A DNA stretch of 64,000 bases from Endomychus coccineus (taxonomy: Eukaryota > Arthropoda > Insecta > Coleoptera > Endomychidae), in the NCBI GenBank assembly GCA_958510875.1, contig OY294070.1, positions 8,184,001 to 8,248,000 on the forward strand, written 5' to 3'. The position numbers and the translations under genes are program-made. Shown here piece by piece: positions 33,801 to 45,753 of this stretch. Numbering within the stretch: the first letter of the stretch is position 1; the number at the start of each line of letters is the position of its first letter. The notes beneath the pieces were generated by a model, which did no database searches, was not told where the DNA came from, and was given only the letters and a program-made list of their open reading frames with translations.

Positions 33801-36800
33801 AGAGATACAAAAAAATTAACCCCCATCCTCGATCACTTTTTATGGAGAAATATACATGGTCCAATCAAAAATAGGCTATCGCCTTTTGTTTTAGAGTTAT
33901 TTGTGCAAACTTTTTCAGATATATCTCAGTTATTTAGGAAGTGAAATAAAATAATTTCTATATTCTTCAGGCATTTACAAGTGGAATGCAGTAGCATAGT
34001 CACTTTTCCAAAAAAAATTCAAAATGCAAGTTATGACGTAATGTTGTATTTTTTATATGGAAGACATAGTTGGCTTAGACATCAATGGAAAGAACATTTT
34101 TTCCCATTCGAAACATATGTATCATATTGGGTCGATTTTAATATTTTTACTAGATTTTAGGAAAAATTTTATTTATTCAATTATTCTAAAAATGTCTTCA
34201 CTCTAAATAGAAGACCTGTCATTTAGATTGATTTTAACAATGGTTGCTCGTATTTTTCAGCAGGTTTATTCAACCAATTCGATGAAAGTTTAAAATAGTA
34301 ATTTTAATCTACAACAGTAAAAGGTCACTTGACTCTAATAACCCTTGGGACATTTGAGAATTTGATAAGATAGATTTGCTTCATTATGTTTTAATTAAAA
34401 AAAATTATGAAGTAAAACTTTTTTTTTATAAAATAAGAACACAGTGATCAAAGTTCTTCAATAAATATCTAATTAAAGTTATATCCGAATAAATGTACCT
34501 ATATTTTAGAGTATTACATTTGAGCCTTATGTAAATGAAAATAAAGTCTTCGATAAAAGTTTCAGAATACCAATTTTAATAAACGACAGTGAAAGATGGG
34601 ATTCATTATGTTACACTATCGAAGTCGGTTCACTACAAACTAGAATTTAAGGTGTACTAACCTATGCAGAGTCTCGGTCCTTCCCCGAAAGGTAAATAGG
34701 CATACTGATTCCTTCCATGTTTATTTTCTTCGGTGAAACGTTCTGGATCGAATTTTTGAGAATCCGGATAATATTCCTCGTCGTAATGTATCCCCATCAC
34801 CGGAATAAAAACTTTAATACCCTTCTTTATGATAACATCTGTATCTGGGACATTATAATCTTCATTACATACTCGTGATAATACTGTAACTGGAGGATAT
34901 TTTCTTAGAGTTTCTGAAATTAAATATATGCCTCAAGATCGATCTGCGTAACTTTATTTGTTAATGATACAAGATTCCATTCTGGTATGTTTCATTGAAG
35001 AAACATGAAGGAAAGATAATTGAAGCTAAACGAGCTTTTCAGATTTACACGTAAATAGTAATCCATTATAAGGAGTCATTTCTCTTTATTCAACTAACGC
35101 CAATATTTCGAGGGGAAAGACCGGAATATAAATTTTTCTACAAACGCTTAACAAAGTAGCCTTTGACGCTTTCAGATTTCAACGCAAAGTTGACGTTTTC
35201 CGTGAAATGTCATTTTGTGACAGCATTTGCGCTCTAAAGCGGAAATATTTCGTAAACGCTCGCTTCTCCAACGTATTTCTGCATGATGATTGATGATAGT
35301 GACAGTGAATTATCAAACACTCCTGATGTAGCAGAAAGTGCAAAAATTGTTACTTTGAATCTCCTACCAGAGAAATCAAGGAAGAAATATGAATTACAAT
35401 ACGGTAAATTCATGACGTGGTGCCAGTCGAAGAAGGTGAATAAGTATTCAGAAAACGTATTACTGGCTTATTTTGGAGAAAAATCATTGATTTGTAAGTC
35501 ATCAACTCTTTGGTCTACGTATTCGATGATACGGACATGCTTGAATGTTAAAAATAACATCGAAATCAATAAGTATCCTAAACTTATCGCATTTCTGAAG
35601 AAACAGTCTGTTGGATATAAAGCGAAAAAATCCAAAACATTCACCACTGAAGATATTCACAAATTTTTACAAGAAGCGCCCGATGAAGAATATCTACTAA
35701 AAAAGGTAAATTTTATTATTTCATGCTCTTAGTAGTTTGAGAAGCGGTTAGTATTTTTTTGAATTTAGTGCAAATTGGTTAGCATAGACATTTGGAATAG
35801 CTATTAATTGCAGTTTTTTTATAGGTTATTCTAGTTATGGGTATTGCTGGTGCCTGCAGGCGCGATGAGTTGGTCAAAATGGAGATTGGTGACATAGAAG
35901 ATAAGGATTCTATTTTAATAGTCCGAATTCCCGATTCAAAAACGAGAATAAGCCGTGTTTTTACGATTGTTGGTCATAATGAAGAGAATTCAGTTGATTA
36001 TCTTTCAATTTGTAAAAAATATATTGCACTCAGAAAACATTGTCTGAATAACAATACTGTCCAACGTCTATTTTTACGTTATGAAAAAGGTAGATGTATG
36101 AAACAAGTTGTGGGTATGAATACAATCGGCAAGACTCCCAGTGACATTGCTGAATATTTGAAATTGCCCGAGCATAATTTATATACTGGACACTGTCTCC
36201 GACGAACCTCTGCTACTTTATTGGTGAATGGTGGAGGTGACCTAATACAACTGAAAAAACATGGTGGATGGAAAAGTAACAATGTAACAAGGCTACATAG
36301 ATGATTCAATCAACAATAAGATTGAAACTACCAAGAGAATATTCTCAAGACCATCTACATCTCGTTCTGTAGATTTCCAATATTCGGGGGAATTAATGTT
36401 AGATAAATCTACTGATCGTCCATCAGGTTCAGGAATAATAATTAAAGAGTGTCACAATTGTACATTCAATTTTAGTAAAGTCAATGATAAATTAAATCAA
36501 CATTAATCAGGAATTTATAAACTGTACTTGATGTACTTTTGTTGAATAAAGCATCTGGTGTTTTTTCTTTTTTTTTTTCTGAAAACTGCGTTTGTAGAAA
36601 AAATCTTGTGTGTATTTCGAGCACAAAGTGTCATTGTCGCTCTCCAAAAATTACCGCGCTCCGCTTTGCGTCGCGCGGTAACTCTCTTTGTCGAGCGACA
36701 ATATATCACTTTGCGCTCTTAATACACAAATAGCTATTGTAAGTCAATTATAAAGGAAATACGATGACATAAATATAAACAAGTGCAAGGTGAAAAGTTC

Positions 36801-39800
36801 CAGAAAAATAAAACAGATGGCGCCACAATCGAAAATCTCATGTGACATTTGTGATGTACCATCGCATTAAAATTTTCAGACTGATATGTCATTCAGTTCT
36901 GTTTTGACACTCAACGAAAGCAAGCCACCTTGAAGATTTTGGTAAACATGGAAAAAAGTGATTAAACATTATTTCTTACGTGGAAAAAACATTACGCAAA
37001 CCAAAGCATCGCTTGTTAAACATTACGGGGACTCTTTACCATCGATTGGAACGATTCACAAGCGGTTTAATGATTTTCGTTGTGATAGTATGACCACAAA
37101 GGACACCGAATGTTCTGGTCGTCCAATTGAGGTTGCAACGCCAGAAATCGTCGATAAAATCCATGATATGATATATTGGACGATCGGCGAGTTGAAGTGC
37201 ACGAGTTTGCCGAGGCCAAGGGCATCTCAAGTGAACGAGTACGGTACACTTTCAATAAATTTTTGAACCAAAGAACAGTCGAAACATGGACTTGTCAACA
37301 TTGCATGAATTGCACTACGGATTGGTTTCTCATCCACCATATCCTCCAGATTTGGCCCCCTGCCATTTTTCCAAACTTGAAGAAATGGCTCGGCCGAGAG
37401 AAATTTGGCCCCAACTATTAGGTCTCCCCCCCCTCCACTTTTGTAAAAAATGTTATAACAAACACAGAATTTGATAAAATAAGAGGATTCTTACTAATTT
37501 CTGCTTTTTACTCGATTGAAGAATATTTTAATTGTATTTTGAAATTAAATATTCCAACTAGTCATTTTAATCAACTGCTATTTTTTCATCTTAAAATGAA
37601 AGTATCTTCATCATCATCACTTGAGGGGAGGGAGCTTAGCCCCCAAATGCACTTAGGTCACTTAGTTGGGCCTATTGTGCGCCCAGTGGTCTGAAGCCTA
37701 TTCTATTCTAGCAGGTTTGTGGCCCGCCAGAAACCCAGAATATTGCCAGTGCTGGCTTCCATAAATTCTTCTGGGAGCAGCTTTGATTCTCTGAAGTGTT
37801 GGTGCCTGAGGGATGCTAATGTTGGGCACTCAACAGGATTTGAGTGGCAGTTTCTTCCGCCTCTCTGCATTTTCTACATATTGAGTCATCTATAGTGTGG
37901 ATGTGTTTAGTAAGACGACGGTGACCGATTAGGATTCCAGTCATCTGTCTGATGTCCCTTCTGTTCGGAGAAAGGAGTTTCTTTTAGAGCCTAGGCACAG
38001 GCTCTTTGATGAAGAGCTTGACCTGCCTAATTCTTGGTGATTCTCGCCACAGTAATAAAAACAAGTTAAATACAAAAGGTACAGAATACCATGGAAACTT
38101 CTATCAAAACAAATAACAATACACTGCCAAATTATTTGAATGACCACATAAAATAAGATGCATACAGGAACTTATTCAACTTGAACCCTGTAACAACGAT
38201 GTGCCGCATATGGCTCACCGAATCACAATAACATTGGTTGAAATTCTAACTTGTTATTCTAGGATGTTCGATAACACCACGTGTCAATAGATGAATCAGA
38301 TAAAGATAATCACAAAGTATCCTTCTGAGCTATATAAACCTTCAACCGACAATTATAATTATTAATGCAATAATGAATGAATAGATAGGCAACCAATTAT
38401 ACTCAGCCTAAGACAAAAGGTGGATAAGATGTACGCACGAACTTTGAATTATTGTAACACACTGTGTCCAGGGACCAAGATGGGTTGAACTTTATTTCTC
38501 CTGGCTAGTTCAGCCAGTGTATCTCTGCATTCTTTGACAAGTCTTGATGTGACTCTGGGTGATTTGAGAGCTCCCAGGGCCGACCGGCAAATATACAGGA
38601 TGTCCTCGAACTGCGTGGCTAAAATAAAACCGAAGATTCTTTGATTCGAAAAAAATTTGATGAGCCTTTTTACTTTTGCCTCAAGTGTCTTGTTTAGCCG
38701 GTAGAGGGCTTCAAAGTTGCAAAAATAATTTTGTTTTTTCGGTATAACTTGAGAACGTGATGGAGGACTTTTACAATATTTGGCAGGTGAGTTACTGTCA
38801 ATAATAACCGTTTTTGAGAGCGCTGCATAGAGCCTTAGAGACCATAGAAATGGCTCAAACTTGAGGATGTAACTGGAAAAGTGTCCAGAACTTTTTCGTG
38901 GTCAATGTAATTCACTCGATATTTTTTATGTAGATAGCTTATCTAATTTGAAAACTTTTTTTACTCTTAAAAAATTTTGATAAAATCAACGGATTAGCTT
39001 GAAAAAAATAATTTTCGAGTCTCTGCAATTTTGGCTTAGTAATTTTACTTGATTAAAATACCTTAGTTGCCTTTGCTTTTCTAATGTCATTTTGGCATTT
39101 GGAGAATTTATTCTCAAAACTGTCAGTTTTTACTTTGCTTTCCGTAAAAATTTTATAAAATTATGGCTCAAAATTTCACTAACACTGAAATGGTTAATAT
39201 CTCGGTAAAACACGAATAATAAAAACAATAGAAATGGGGAAACGGTGTGATTATTTAGGAAAAATAAATGCTAAATTAAAAGAAACAACAAAACTTTTTG
39301 GGAAATCGCTAAGGTATCAATTGTTCGAAATGTTGCCCATTTTCCTGAATACACAAATTAATTCGTTTCAAGAAATTGGATTGAACTCTGGCTAGTACTT
39401 CAGGATCATACTTCAATAAATCCGCTTCATGATTAATTCGTTGCAACAATTCCTCTCGTGTGTTTACTGGAGCTGCATAAACTTTCGACTTCAAAGCGCC
39501 CCATAGAAAGAAGTCGCAGGGCGTCAAATCAGGGGAGCGGGCCGGCCAGTTCACTGGTGCATCGTGTCCTCTACCTATCCAGCGATCTGGATATTCCGCA
39601 TTCAAATGTCGCCTCACAGCTAATGTGAAATGAGGAGGTGCACCATCATGGATAAACCAGGCCACGACGAATGTGTAAGGGCAAGTCTTCCAACAGTTCA
39701 AGTAGCCTTTGTTCCAAAAAGTTCAAGTAGTTCTCTTCGTTCAATCGATCGGGTATAACGGTAGGGCCAATAAATAAAGTTATCCACAATTCCAACCCAA

Positions 39801-42800
39801 ACATTGATTTTAGTTTGATTCTGAAAATATGTAACTTCCGTTTCATGAGGATTTTCATCAGCATAGAAATGTTCATTATGGAGGTTAAAAAGACCACATC
39901 TCGTGAAAGTATCTTCGTCCGTGAACAGAATTCTTCTACAAAAATTGGGGTTTGCGTTTTGTCTTTGGACAATAAGCCGACAGAAATCTAGCCGATGACC
40001 TGGATCCATGGGCAATAAGTCTTGAACTGTTTTAATATGATAGGGATACAACAGTTCTTCTTTCAGTTCATTATGAACTAATGATTTTGAGGCTCCAATA
40101 CGAAGTCCCAAACGTAGTGTGCTTATCCCAGGTTCAGTTTCAACCGCTTCCAGTATCGCTTCTTCGACCTCTAACGTCCTTCTTGTCCGTCTGCGTCCAG
40201 TTTCTCTGCGATTTGCTTCAAATTTGCCAGTTTCGCGAAGGTTTGCCGATTTGGAATTCTGCGATGCGGATATCTTTACCTTCTCCGGCCATTGCAACGA
40301 CAAAGTCCATAAATAAATAACATATCAACCATTTCAGTGTTAGTGAAATTTTAAGCCATAATTTTATAAAATTTTTAGCTAAGTAAAAACTGACAGTTTT
40401 GAGAATAAATTCTTCAAATGCCAGAATGACATTAGAAAAGCAAAGGCAACTAAGGTATTTTAATCAAGTAAAATTAGTAAGCCAAAATTGCAGAGACTAG
40501 AAAATTAATTTTTTCAAGCTAATCCGTTGATTTTATCAAAATTTTCTAAGAGTAAGAAAAGTTTTCAAATTAGCTAAGCTATCTACATAAAAAATATCGA
40601 GTGACATACATCGACCACAAAAAAGTTCTGGACACTTTTCCCGTTACATCCTCAAGTTTGAGCCATTTCTATGGTCTCTAAGGCTCTGTGCTCCACTCTC
40701 AAAAATGGCCATTATTGACAGTAACTCATCTGCTGAATATTGTAAAAGTTCTTCATCACGTTCTCAAGTTATACCGAAAAAACAAAATTATTTTCGCAAT
40801 TTTGAAGCCCTCTACCGGGTAAACAAGACACTTGAGGCAAAAGTAAAAAGGCTCATCAACTTTTTTTCGAATCAAAGAATCTTCGGTTTTATTTTGGCCA
40901 AGCAGTTCGAGGACATCCTGTATATGCGACTATTTACATAGTTTCTTCGACTTTCCATGGCACAAGTCAATATTACGTAGATCTCCGCCTGAAAAAACGT
41001 GCAGTAAGCAACTAGAGTCACTGATATAGTGATCTTTGGCCTTTTTAGGAACATTCTCACCCCAGAAGCCTGGCCTACCTTGGACCCATCTGTGAACCAT
41101 ACAAGCCCATCTAGTGGCAGTAAGGTGAGAGTTCCGTTACTCCAATGTCCTCTATCCAGGATGAGGATTTTGGGAGGAGTGAGGCATATTGCTGGGATCA
41201 TGCTATCTTGCTTCATTTCTAGTATGGGTCATTTAGAGATTGCCTCACTTAAAATCGATCTCCACGAGAGTAGTGCATTTTGGTCCAATGGCCTAGGTCA
41301 TTTAACCTATACGTCGTTCTCATGGCCTTTTATGTATAAGTGTAGAGGTGCTCTCGTTGGAGCCGACCTCATGCCCCTGAATATTCCTACGCATGCAAGC
41401 CGCTGATGTCGGTCCAGGGGCGCTGTGAAATACCAATCCTTGTCCACAATCACCACACAGCATAGGTAATCATAGGTCTGATCCCAGCGGTATAGATCCA
41501 ATAAAGAAACTTTGGCTGTAATCCCCATGTGCTGCTGGAAGCTCTTCTGCACGCCCAAAATGACGCAGGTGCCTTTCACACTCGATATTCGAGGAATAAT
41601 AGTAATCACTTCTATGTCTATTATATAGAAATTTGTGCACGTTATTTTTTTTATTTGAATGTAATTTTAGCACATTGCTTCTAACAATCAATTATTGTGT
41701 TTTAACTTCTCTATAAGTATTTTATGATTTTTATAAAGACTCACAACTGCAATCCATCAGTATCAGAGGGAATTAAGTATCTAGTTATGACGCGTTAAAA
41801 TTTGAATGGATTGTTAGAAACATGATAAAGATAATAGTTCATTTACAAAACGTCTCACCTTGTATAACTTGATGCATATATTTCATATCATTGATAGCAT
41901 CGTAGGTTATCTCTCCATTATATTTCTTCAAAACTGAATTAACTTCTTCCCGCAACCTTTCTTGTATTTCTGGATTTTGGGCCAGTTCGAATAGAGCAAA
42001 AGTCATGGTGGTCGAACTGGTCTCAAATCCGGCAAAGAAGAAAACAAAACACTGCGCCACCATTTCGTTGAACGTCAAACTATTTCCAGTATTTTTATCA
42101 TAACTTCCTTCTTGTTTGTTTAGATCGATCAAGATTTGTAGGAAATCCTCCCTACGCATGTTATTTTCTTCCCTGTAGTTGATAGTGTTCCGTACCAAAT
42201 CCATGAAGAAATCTGAGGTATCTTTCTCGATTCTGAGTATGCTCAAAAAGCGTGCAATCTTGGGAAAACTATTCGCTAGAGACAACAACTTGCGTCTGTA
42301 TTGGCTCGGACTAACGAACTTATCACCGTGAAATCGGAATAGTGAATTTGGTTCTTTGAAAGATTTACAATCTAGACCAAAGGCACAGGAGCCTATGATA
42401 TCAGTTGTGAAGCAACTCAATATATTTTTAATATCCAAAGGCTGATTTTTACTCTCTTCTACAGCTTCTTGTAGCGCCACCCCGCATGCGGTCAACGTTT
42501 GAAACATCATTTTCATTTTTCCTGAGGTAAACGTCGGAGAAAGTTTAGCACGAAGGTTCCTCCAACGAACACCGCCAAGAGCAAAAAGATGTGCACTTAT
42601 GGGGTCGTCCTTTTCGTTGTAATAAACTCCTCGGTCCATGAAGTAATTGAAATCTTTAGACAAGATGTTCCGAATTTTATCCAAGCTCACCGGCACGTAT
42701 ACGGGTGATGCGAATAAGTACACTCCGAAATGTTGACATCCTTGGCTTTTCATTTTCACGTACCAATCCATGAAGACTGCAAAAACTGGAACGGCTCTCG

Positions 42801-42972
42801 GTTTGAATATATTCGGAAAGTTACCCAAAATCAATGAGGTTGGTTGGTAGGTTTCGAGATTGTGTCTCTCCCAATGTCCGTGCGACCATTTGAAGTATGT
42901 TATGATTATAAGAGCTACAGCAACGAATATGCCTACAGCTTCTGTAAGTCCACATGTACCACAGAAGAGCAT
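30896..42972 (-). CDS. Cytochrome P450, CYP6-like (gene B)
   Basis: Coding exons are 42972-41859, 34913-34662 and 31059-30896, both introns phase 1, giving 509 aa. The Met follows a CTTCTAG acceptor by 7 nt, as in the paralogues. Anchor: AVGIFVAVALIIITYF. Motifs: WRNLR, AGFETSS (about 315), ExxR at the junction (the codon is split CAAG|AA), DPERF, and FGEGPRLCIG with Cys about 454. The exon 2 protein is the most divergent of the five (VTVLSRVCNEDYNVP; NKHGRNQYAY). The frame is open in all exons although intron 1 (6.9 kb) and intron 2 (3.6 kb) are packed with Crypton, mariner, non-LTR, Tc1/mariner and foldback elements. Whether such introns splice efficiently is unknown. Probably an ER monooxygenase; substrate unknown. 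Confidence 0.88.
31260..31460. mobile_element. Penelope-like terminal fragments, head-to-head
   Basis: 31290-31370 matches the inverse of the Penelope tail at 9190-9280 (TGAACCTTT..., CACACTGTG). The other half reads outward from a perfect hairpin and contains CTGATGA and GAAA boxes as in hammerhead-bearing Penelope ends. Confidence 0.5.
31368..31420. repeat. Perfect 24-bp stem hairpin with AAAAA loop
   Basis: Stem arms 31368-31391 and 31397-31420 (CTACCAAGTAGCCATC... and its exact complement) are separated by five A. Confidence 0.95.
31461..32177. other. Intron 2 of gene B, unclassified sequence
   Basis: No ORF. The part 32090-32170 (AATACAATTAGTTTA, GTGTTAATGTG, ATTTCCC) resembles 50200-50330 downstream of gene C, so it may be an ancient shared segment of the P450 cluster. 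Confidence 0.45.
32178..32767. mobile_element. MITE-like element, first of an adjacent pair
   Basis: Starts CAGAATGTCCCAGGTTTTAG after TA and ends GAGTCACCCTG before TA. The left part matches the neighbouring element at 32772. The right end has a different terminal sequence, so it may be a rearranged or chimeric copy. Confidence 0.65.
32772..33684. mobile_element. Foldback MITE with nearly full-length palindromic arms
   Basis: Ends CAGGATGTCCCAGGTTTTAG and CTAAAACCTGGGACATCCTG are flanked by TA on both sides. The two halves are inverted copies of each other over most of 913 bp: the TGGTCATAAGC and CAACTTTTATGTTGAA blocks occur in both senses, with the centre near 33230. The ends belong to the same CAGG(A/G)TGTCC class as the three transposase-bearing elements, which could mobilise it. 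Confidence 0.85.
33685..34661. other. Intron 2 of gene B, one unpaired transposon end
   Basis: TACAGGATGGCTAATTTTC at 33751 looks like the left end of another Tc1/mariner MITE, but I find no matching right end. The rest is AT-rich without ORFs. Confidence 0.4.
35283..36506 (+). pseudogene. Crypton-like tyrosine recombinase, one frameshift
   Basis: Exon 1 is 35283-35705 (phase 0, GTAAAT donor) and exon 2 starts at 35825 after TTTATAG. The N-terminal half is the core-binding domain (KKYELQYGKFMTWCQ, KAKKSKTFTTEDIHKFL). The C-terminal half has the recombinase tetrad: Arg in GACRRDELVKM, HCLRR (H-x-x-R) and KHGGWKS. A one-base frame change near 36285-36295 throws the catalytic tyrosine (GYIDDS) out of frame; the continuing frame stays open to TAA at 36504. 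Otherwise well preserved. Tyrosine recombinase genes of this form in insects belong to Crypton-type transposons or genes derived from them. Lies in intron 1 of P450 gene B, on the opposite strand. Confidence 0.8.
36610..36727. repeat. Long GC-rich centred hairpin
   Basis: GTGTATTTCGAGCACAAAGTG at the left pairs with CACTTTGCGCTCTTAATACAC at the right. ATTGTCGCTC pairs with GAGCGACAAT, and an inner ACCGCG...CGCGCGGT pairing sits at the centre. It lies about 100 bp beyond the Crypton-like gene. Confidence 0.85.
36785..37445 (+). pseudogene. Mariner element, deleted copy
   Basis: Opens like the 30331 copy (GGTGAAAAGT, then AGATGGCGCCACAATCGAAAAT). It encodes KHYFLRGKNITQTKASLVKHYGDSLPSIGTI-type N-terminal sequence in broken pieces, then HPPYPPDLAPCHF near the third catalytic Asp. 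The middle of the transposase is missing. Confidence 0.8.
38596..40920 (-). mobile_element. Tc1/mariner-type transposon with 600-bp TIRs (copy 3)
   Basis: Ends CAGGATGTCCTCGAACTGC and GCAGTTCGAGGACATCCTG, TA on both sides (38594-38595, 40921-40922). The inverted arms run about 600 bp (38596-39208 and 40321-40920) and leave only about 1.1 kb for the transposase gene. Inserted in the RNase H region of an older non-LTR element inside intron 1 of P450 gene B. Confidence 0.9.
39309..40303 (-). pseudogene. Tc1/mariner transposase, two frameshifts
   Basis: 40303-39780 gives the helix-turn-helix region (ISTLRLGLRIGASKSLVHNEL) and first catalytic block (LFTDEDTF). A middle piece is in a second frame (39972-39646, LNEENYLNFLEQRLLELLED). 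The C-terminal block is in the third (39701-39309, IHDGAPPHFTLAV and RSPDLTPCDFFLWG). Spacing between the last two Asp is 43 residues, because RGHDAPVNW carries two extra residues relative to the DD41D relatives. Not functional. Confidence 0.85.
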
Positions 42973-43011
42973 TTTCTTTCTAGAAGAGAATTCATACACG
43001 TGTAATATCAA

Positions 43012-43175
43012 TTCTCTCTAAAATCCATAAAGTAATTGAGATGCTGAACCATAAGAAAAACATAACTATTCAGAAATAATAATAATATTTATTTACATTT
43101 ACCTACATCTAAAAAAATACGGGCAGTCACCGAACACTGCTGACAAGTGAAAACTGACATTATGAAGTAACCAAT
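43012..43175. other. 5' flank of P450 gene B
   Basis: Short region upstream of the gene B start. Unlike the other four genes, no clear GTAAGT leader-intron donor is seen here, although the acceptor is present. Confidence 0.4.
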
Positions 43176-43361
43176 TTATTTTGGGAATTTCATCCAAATT
43201 CGTATGATTTCACCAGTATCATCTCTTTCTACATGACACAATTTTCCGACAGTGCCATTGGACAATCCATCCCCAACATCTATGTTATTTGTTATCATGT
43301 ATGGTCGGTTAAGAACTAAAATTAACCTGTATGGTAATTCACCCGTATCATCGGTTCTCAT
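43176..43361 (-). pseudogene. PIF1-like helicase fragment (Helitron-type)
   Basis: 61 codons with LPYRLILVLNRPYMITNNID and DGLSNGTVGKL, matching the conserved C-terminal helicase segment (leading to the NIDxxxGLxNG motif) of PIF1-type helicases found in Helitrons and relatives. It ends with WMKFP. No Rep domain or Helitron ends found nearby, so this is an isolated relic. Confidence 0.65.
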
Positions 43362-44154
43362 TTAATGCAACTTCTGCCTGACGAAATTTTGTTGCTCAGC
43401 GTTATGACAACCAACGAAGACATCCGATGCCACAGATACTATTGTCTACGGAGTTTAGTATGAAGTTGTTGTACTCGTTGTAGCATCCGAAATTACAATT
43501 TTATTATTTTTAAATGAAAATTAATATAATTCTAACGAAATAATAAATAAAACTACTTTGTTTTACTATCAATGATATTTGATATAGTCGTTACTATAGT
43601 TTCAACACTAAACGTGTCATCTTCAGAGGAAAAATGAATTTAACAAATATTAAATCTACTATATATAGGTTAAAGAAGGATTTCAAACAAAATTTTATGG
43701 CTATAGGAAATAGTTCTAGGAAAAACCAGAGAGGGGTAAGGTGATTAGGTAATTCCGTGAGGACATTAGTGGTGTGGGTATATTTACTAACAGACTTTAA
43801 ATACTAAAATCAGGTTATTAATACATTGAAGAGATTACTGTAATACAAATCTAGTTGATCGTTTAGGATCTTATTATCATACATCTTCATTCCTTTGAAA
43901 ATTTCCATTGACTCTAATATATTTAGTTTTGAAGTTTTATCTTGACTGTAAAATTTGGACATTATTCAAACTAGGAAAGGTATGGCCTGTTTCTAAAATA
44001 TGATTTGCAAATGAAGAATAGGTTTTATTATTTTTAAAGGAACGAAAATGTTCTTTATATCTAACTGCTATGTTACGGCAAGATCTACCTATGTAAAAAC
44101 TATCACACTCTGAACAAGTTAGTTTATATTGATAAAAAAGATTATGACGATAAG

Positions 44155-45753
44155 ATGTTTGCATTTATCTCCTCAGATTTAACGGAAATTAAAAAAGACC
44201 CCACTAATCAATTCCAGTTGAAAACTAAACAATTTTTGAATAATAGTCAATTTTTAATTACGAACAATTTTGAAAAAATTAAGCTAATAAATAGTAACCC
44301 GTCATCTCCAAAACTCTACGGCCTTATAAAAAATCACAAAGAGAACGCTCCTATTCGCCCGGTAGTATCTTATATCAATAGCCCCACACACAAACTTTCC
44401 GAAAAACTTAATTCCTTTTCAAAAATATATCTCATTTCAAATCCAAATTTGCAGTAAAAAACTCTGTTGAACTCGCAAATTCGATAAAAGCAAAAATTAT
44501 ACCCAACACCGGTATGTTGGTATCCTTGATGTTTCGAATATGTTTTCAAATATCCCTCCCAGTGAATGTCAAAATTTAATCACAAATATCTTAGAAAAGT
44601 CACATATTAATCCTTTGATAAAATCAGAAATAGAACAGGCATTTGATTTATGCCTCAGTCAAAATTACTGTCAGTTTAATAACAAATTTTATACTCAAAA
44701 TAACGGATTAGCTATGGGTTCTCCATTAAGTCCACTTCTCGCAGATATTTTTATGTCTCACATAGAAGATACTATAATGAGTTCTGCCATAACTAAAAAA
44801 CATATTCAATTTTGGTACAGATACCTAGACGATATTTTAGCCCTCTTTAAAGGTACACCTAGACAATTAGATGTTTTCTTATCATTCATCAACAGTATTC
44901 ATCTCAACATAAAATTCACATTAGAGACAGAAAAGGATCACAAAATAAATTTCTTAGACTTAATATTATCACATCATAATAATAGCATCTCATTCGACAT
45001 TTACAGAAAACCTACTTTCACAGATACAGTAATTTGTACCTCTTCACATAGCCCCTATAGTCATAAACTAGCTGCTTTTCATTCAATGATACATAGAGCC
45101 TTTTCCCTTCCCTTATCTCAAGAAAATCTTAGTAAAGAACTAGATACAATTAAAGTCATTGCTACAAATAACGGTTTCGGCCTCAAGTAGTTTCTAAATT
45201 AATAAATAGAAAAAGACAAAAATTAATTTACAATAGCATTTACCCCTTTATAAAATACAAAGATAACTCATTAAAATATGTTTCTTTAACTTATTTTGGT
45301 CCTATAAGCGAAAAAATTGCAAACATCTTATCCCATCATAACCTGACCATCAGCTTCAAACCCCCAAACAAATTATCTCATATTCTGTTCAATGCGAAAG
45401 ATAAAACTGACAAATTTAAAAGACCCGGAGTTTATAAACTAATTTGTTCAGAGTGTGATAGTTTTTACATAGGTAGATCTTGCCGTAACATAGCAGTTAG
45501 ATATAAAGAACATTTTCGTTCCTTTAAAAATAATAAAACCGATTCTTCATTTGCAAATCATATTTTAGAAATAGGCCATACCTTTCCTAATTTGAATAAT
45601 GTCCAAATTTTACATAGTCAAGATAAAACTTCAAAACTGAATATATTAGAGTCAATGGAAATTTTCAAAGGAATGAAGATGTATGATAATAAGATCCTAA
45701 ATGATCAACTAGATTTATATTACAGTAATCTATTCAATGTATTAATAACCTGA
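44155..45753 (+). pseudogene. Penelope reverse transcriptase with GIY-YIG endonuclease, broken frames
   Basis: 44155-44457 holds the early RT motif (PKLYGLIKNHKENAPIRPVV). 44540-45190 holds the RT core (NNGLAMGSPLSPLLADIFM, catalytic WYRYLDDILAL, FLDLILSHHNNSISFDIYRKP, AAFHSMIHRAFSLPLS). 45400-45753 holds the GIY-YIG nuclease region (KLICSECDSFYIGRSCRNIA). At least two frame changes (about 44457 and 45190) break the reading frame. Catalytic residues remain. The N-terminal part appears short, so the copy is probably 5'-truncated. Confidence 0.85.

Larger units (their letters stand above)
37600..41609 (-). pseudogene. Non-LTR retrotransposon 3' half, split by a DNA transposon
   Basis: Read on the minus strand: 41609-41307 is the RT C-terminal region (RLACVGIFRGMRSAPTRAPL). 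41216-40930 is the front of RNase H (WFTDGSKVGQASGV, FQAEIYVILTCAME). Then a 2.3 kb Tc1/mariner element interrupts it. RNase H resumes at 38591-38460 (ALGALKSPRVTSRLVKECRD, then VQPILVPGH). A Cys/His-containing C-terminal region is recognisable around 38000-37600. The two RNase H halves fit together across the insertion. Frames are otherwise degraded. Confidence 0.75.
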
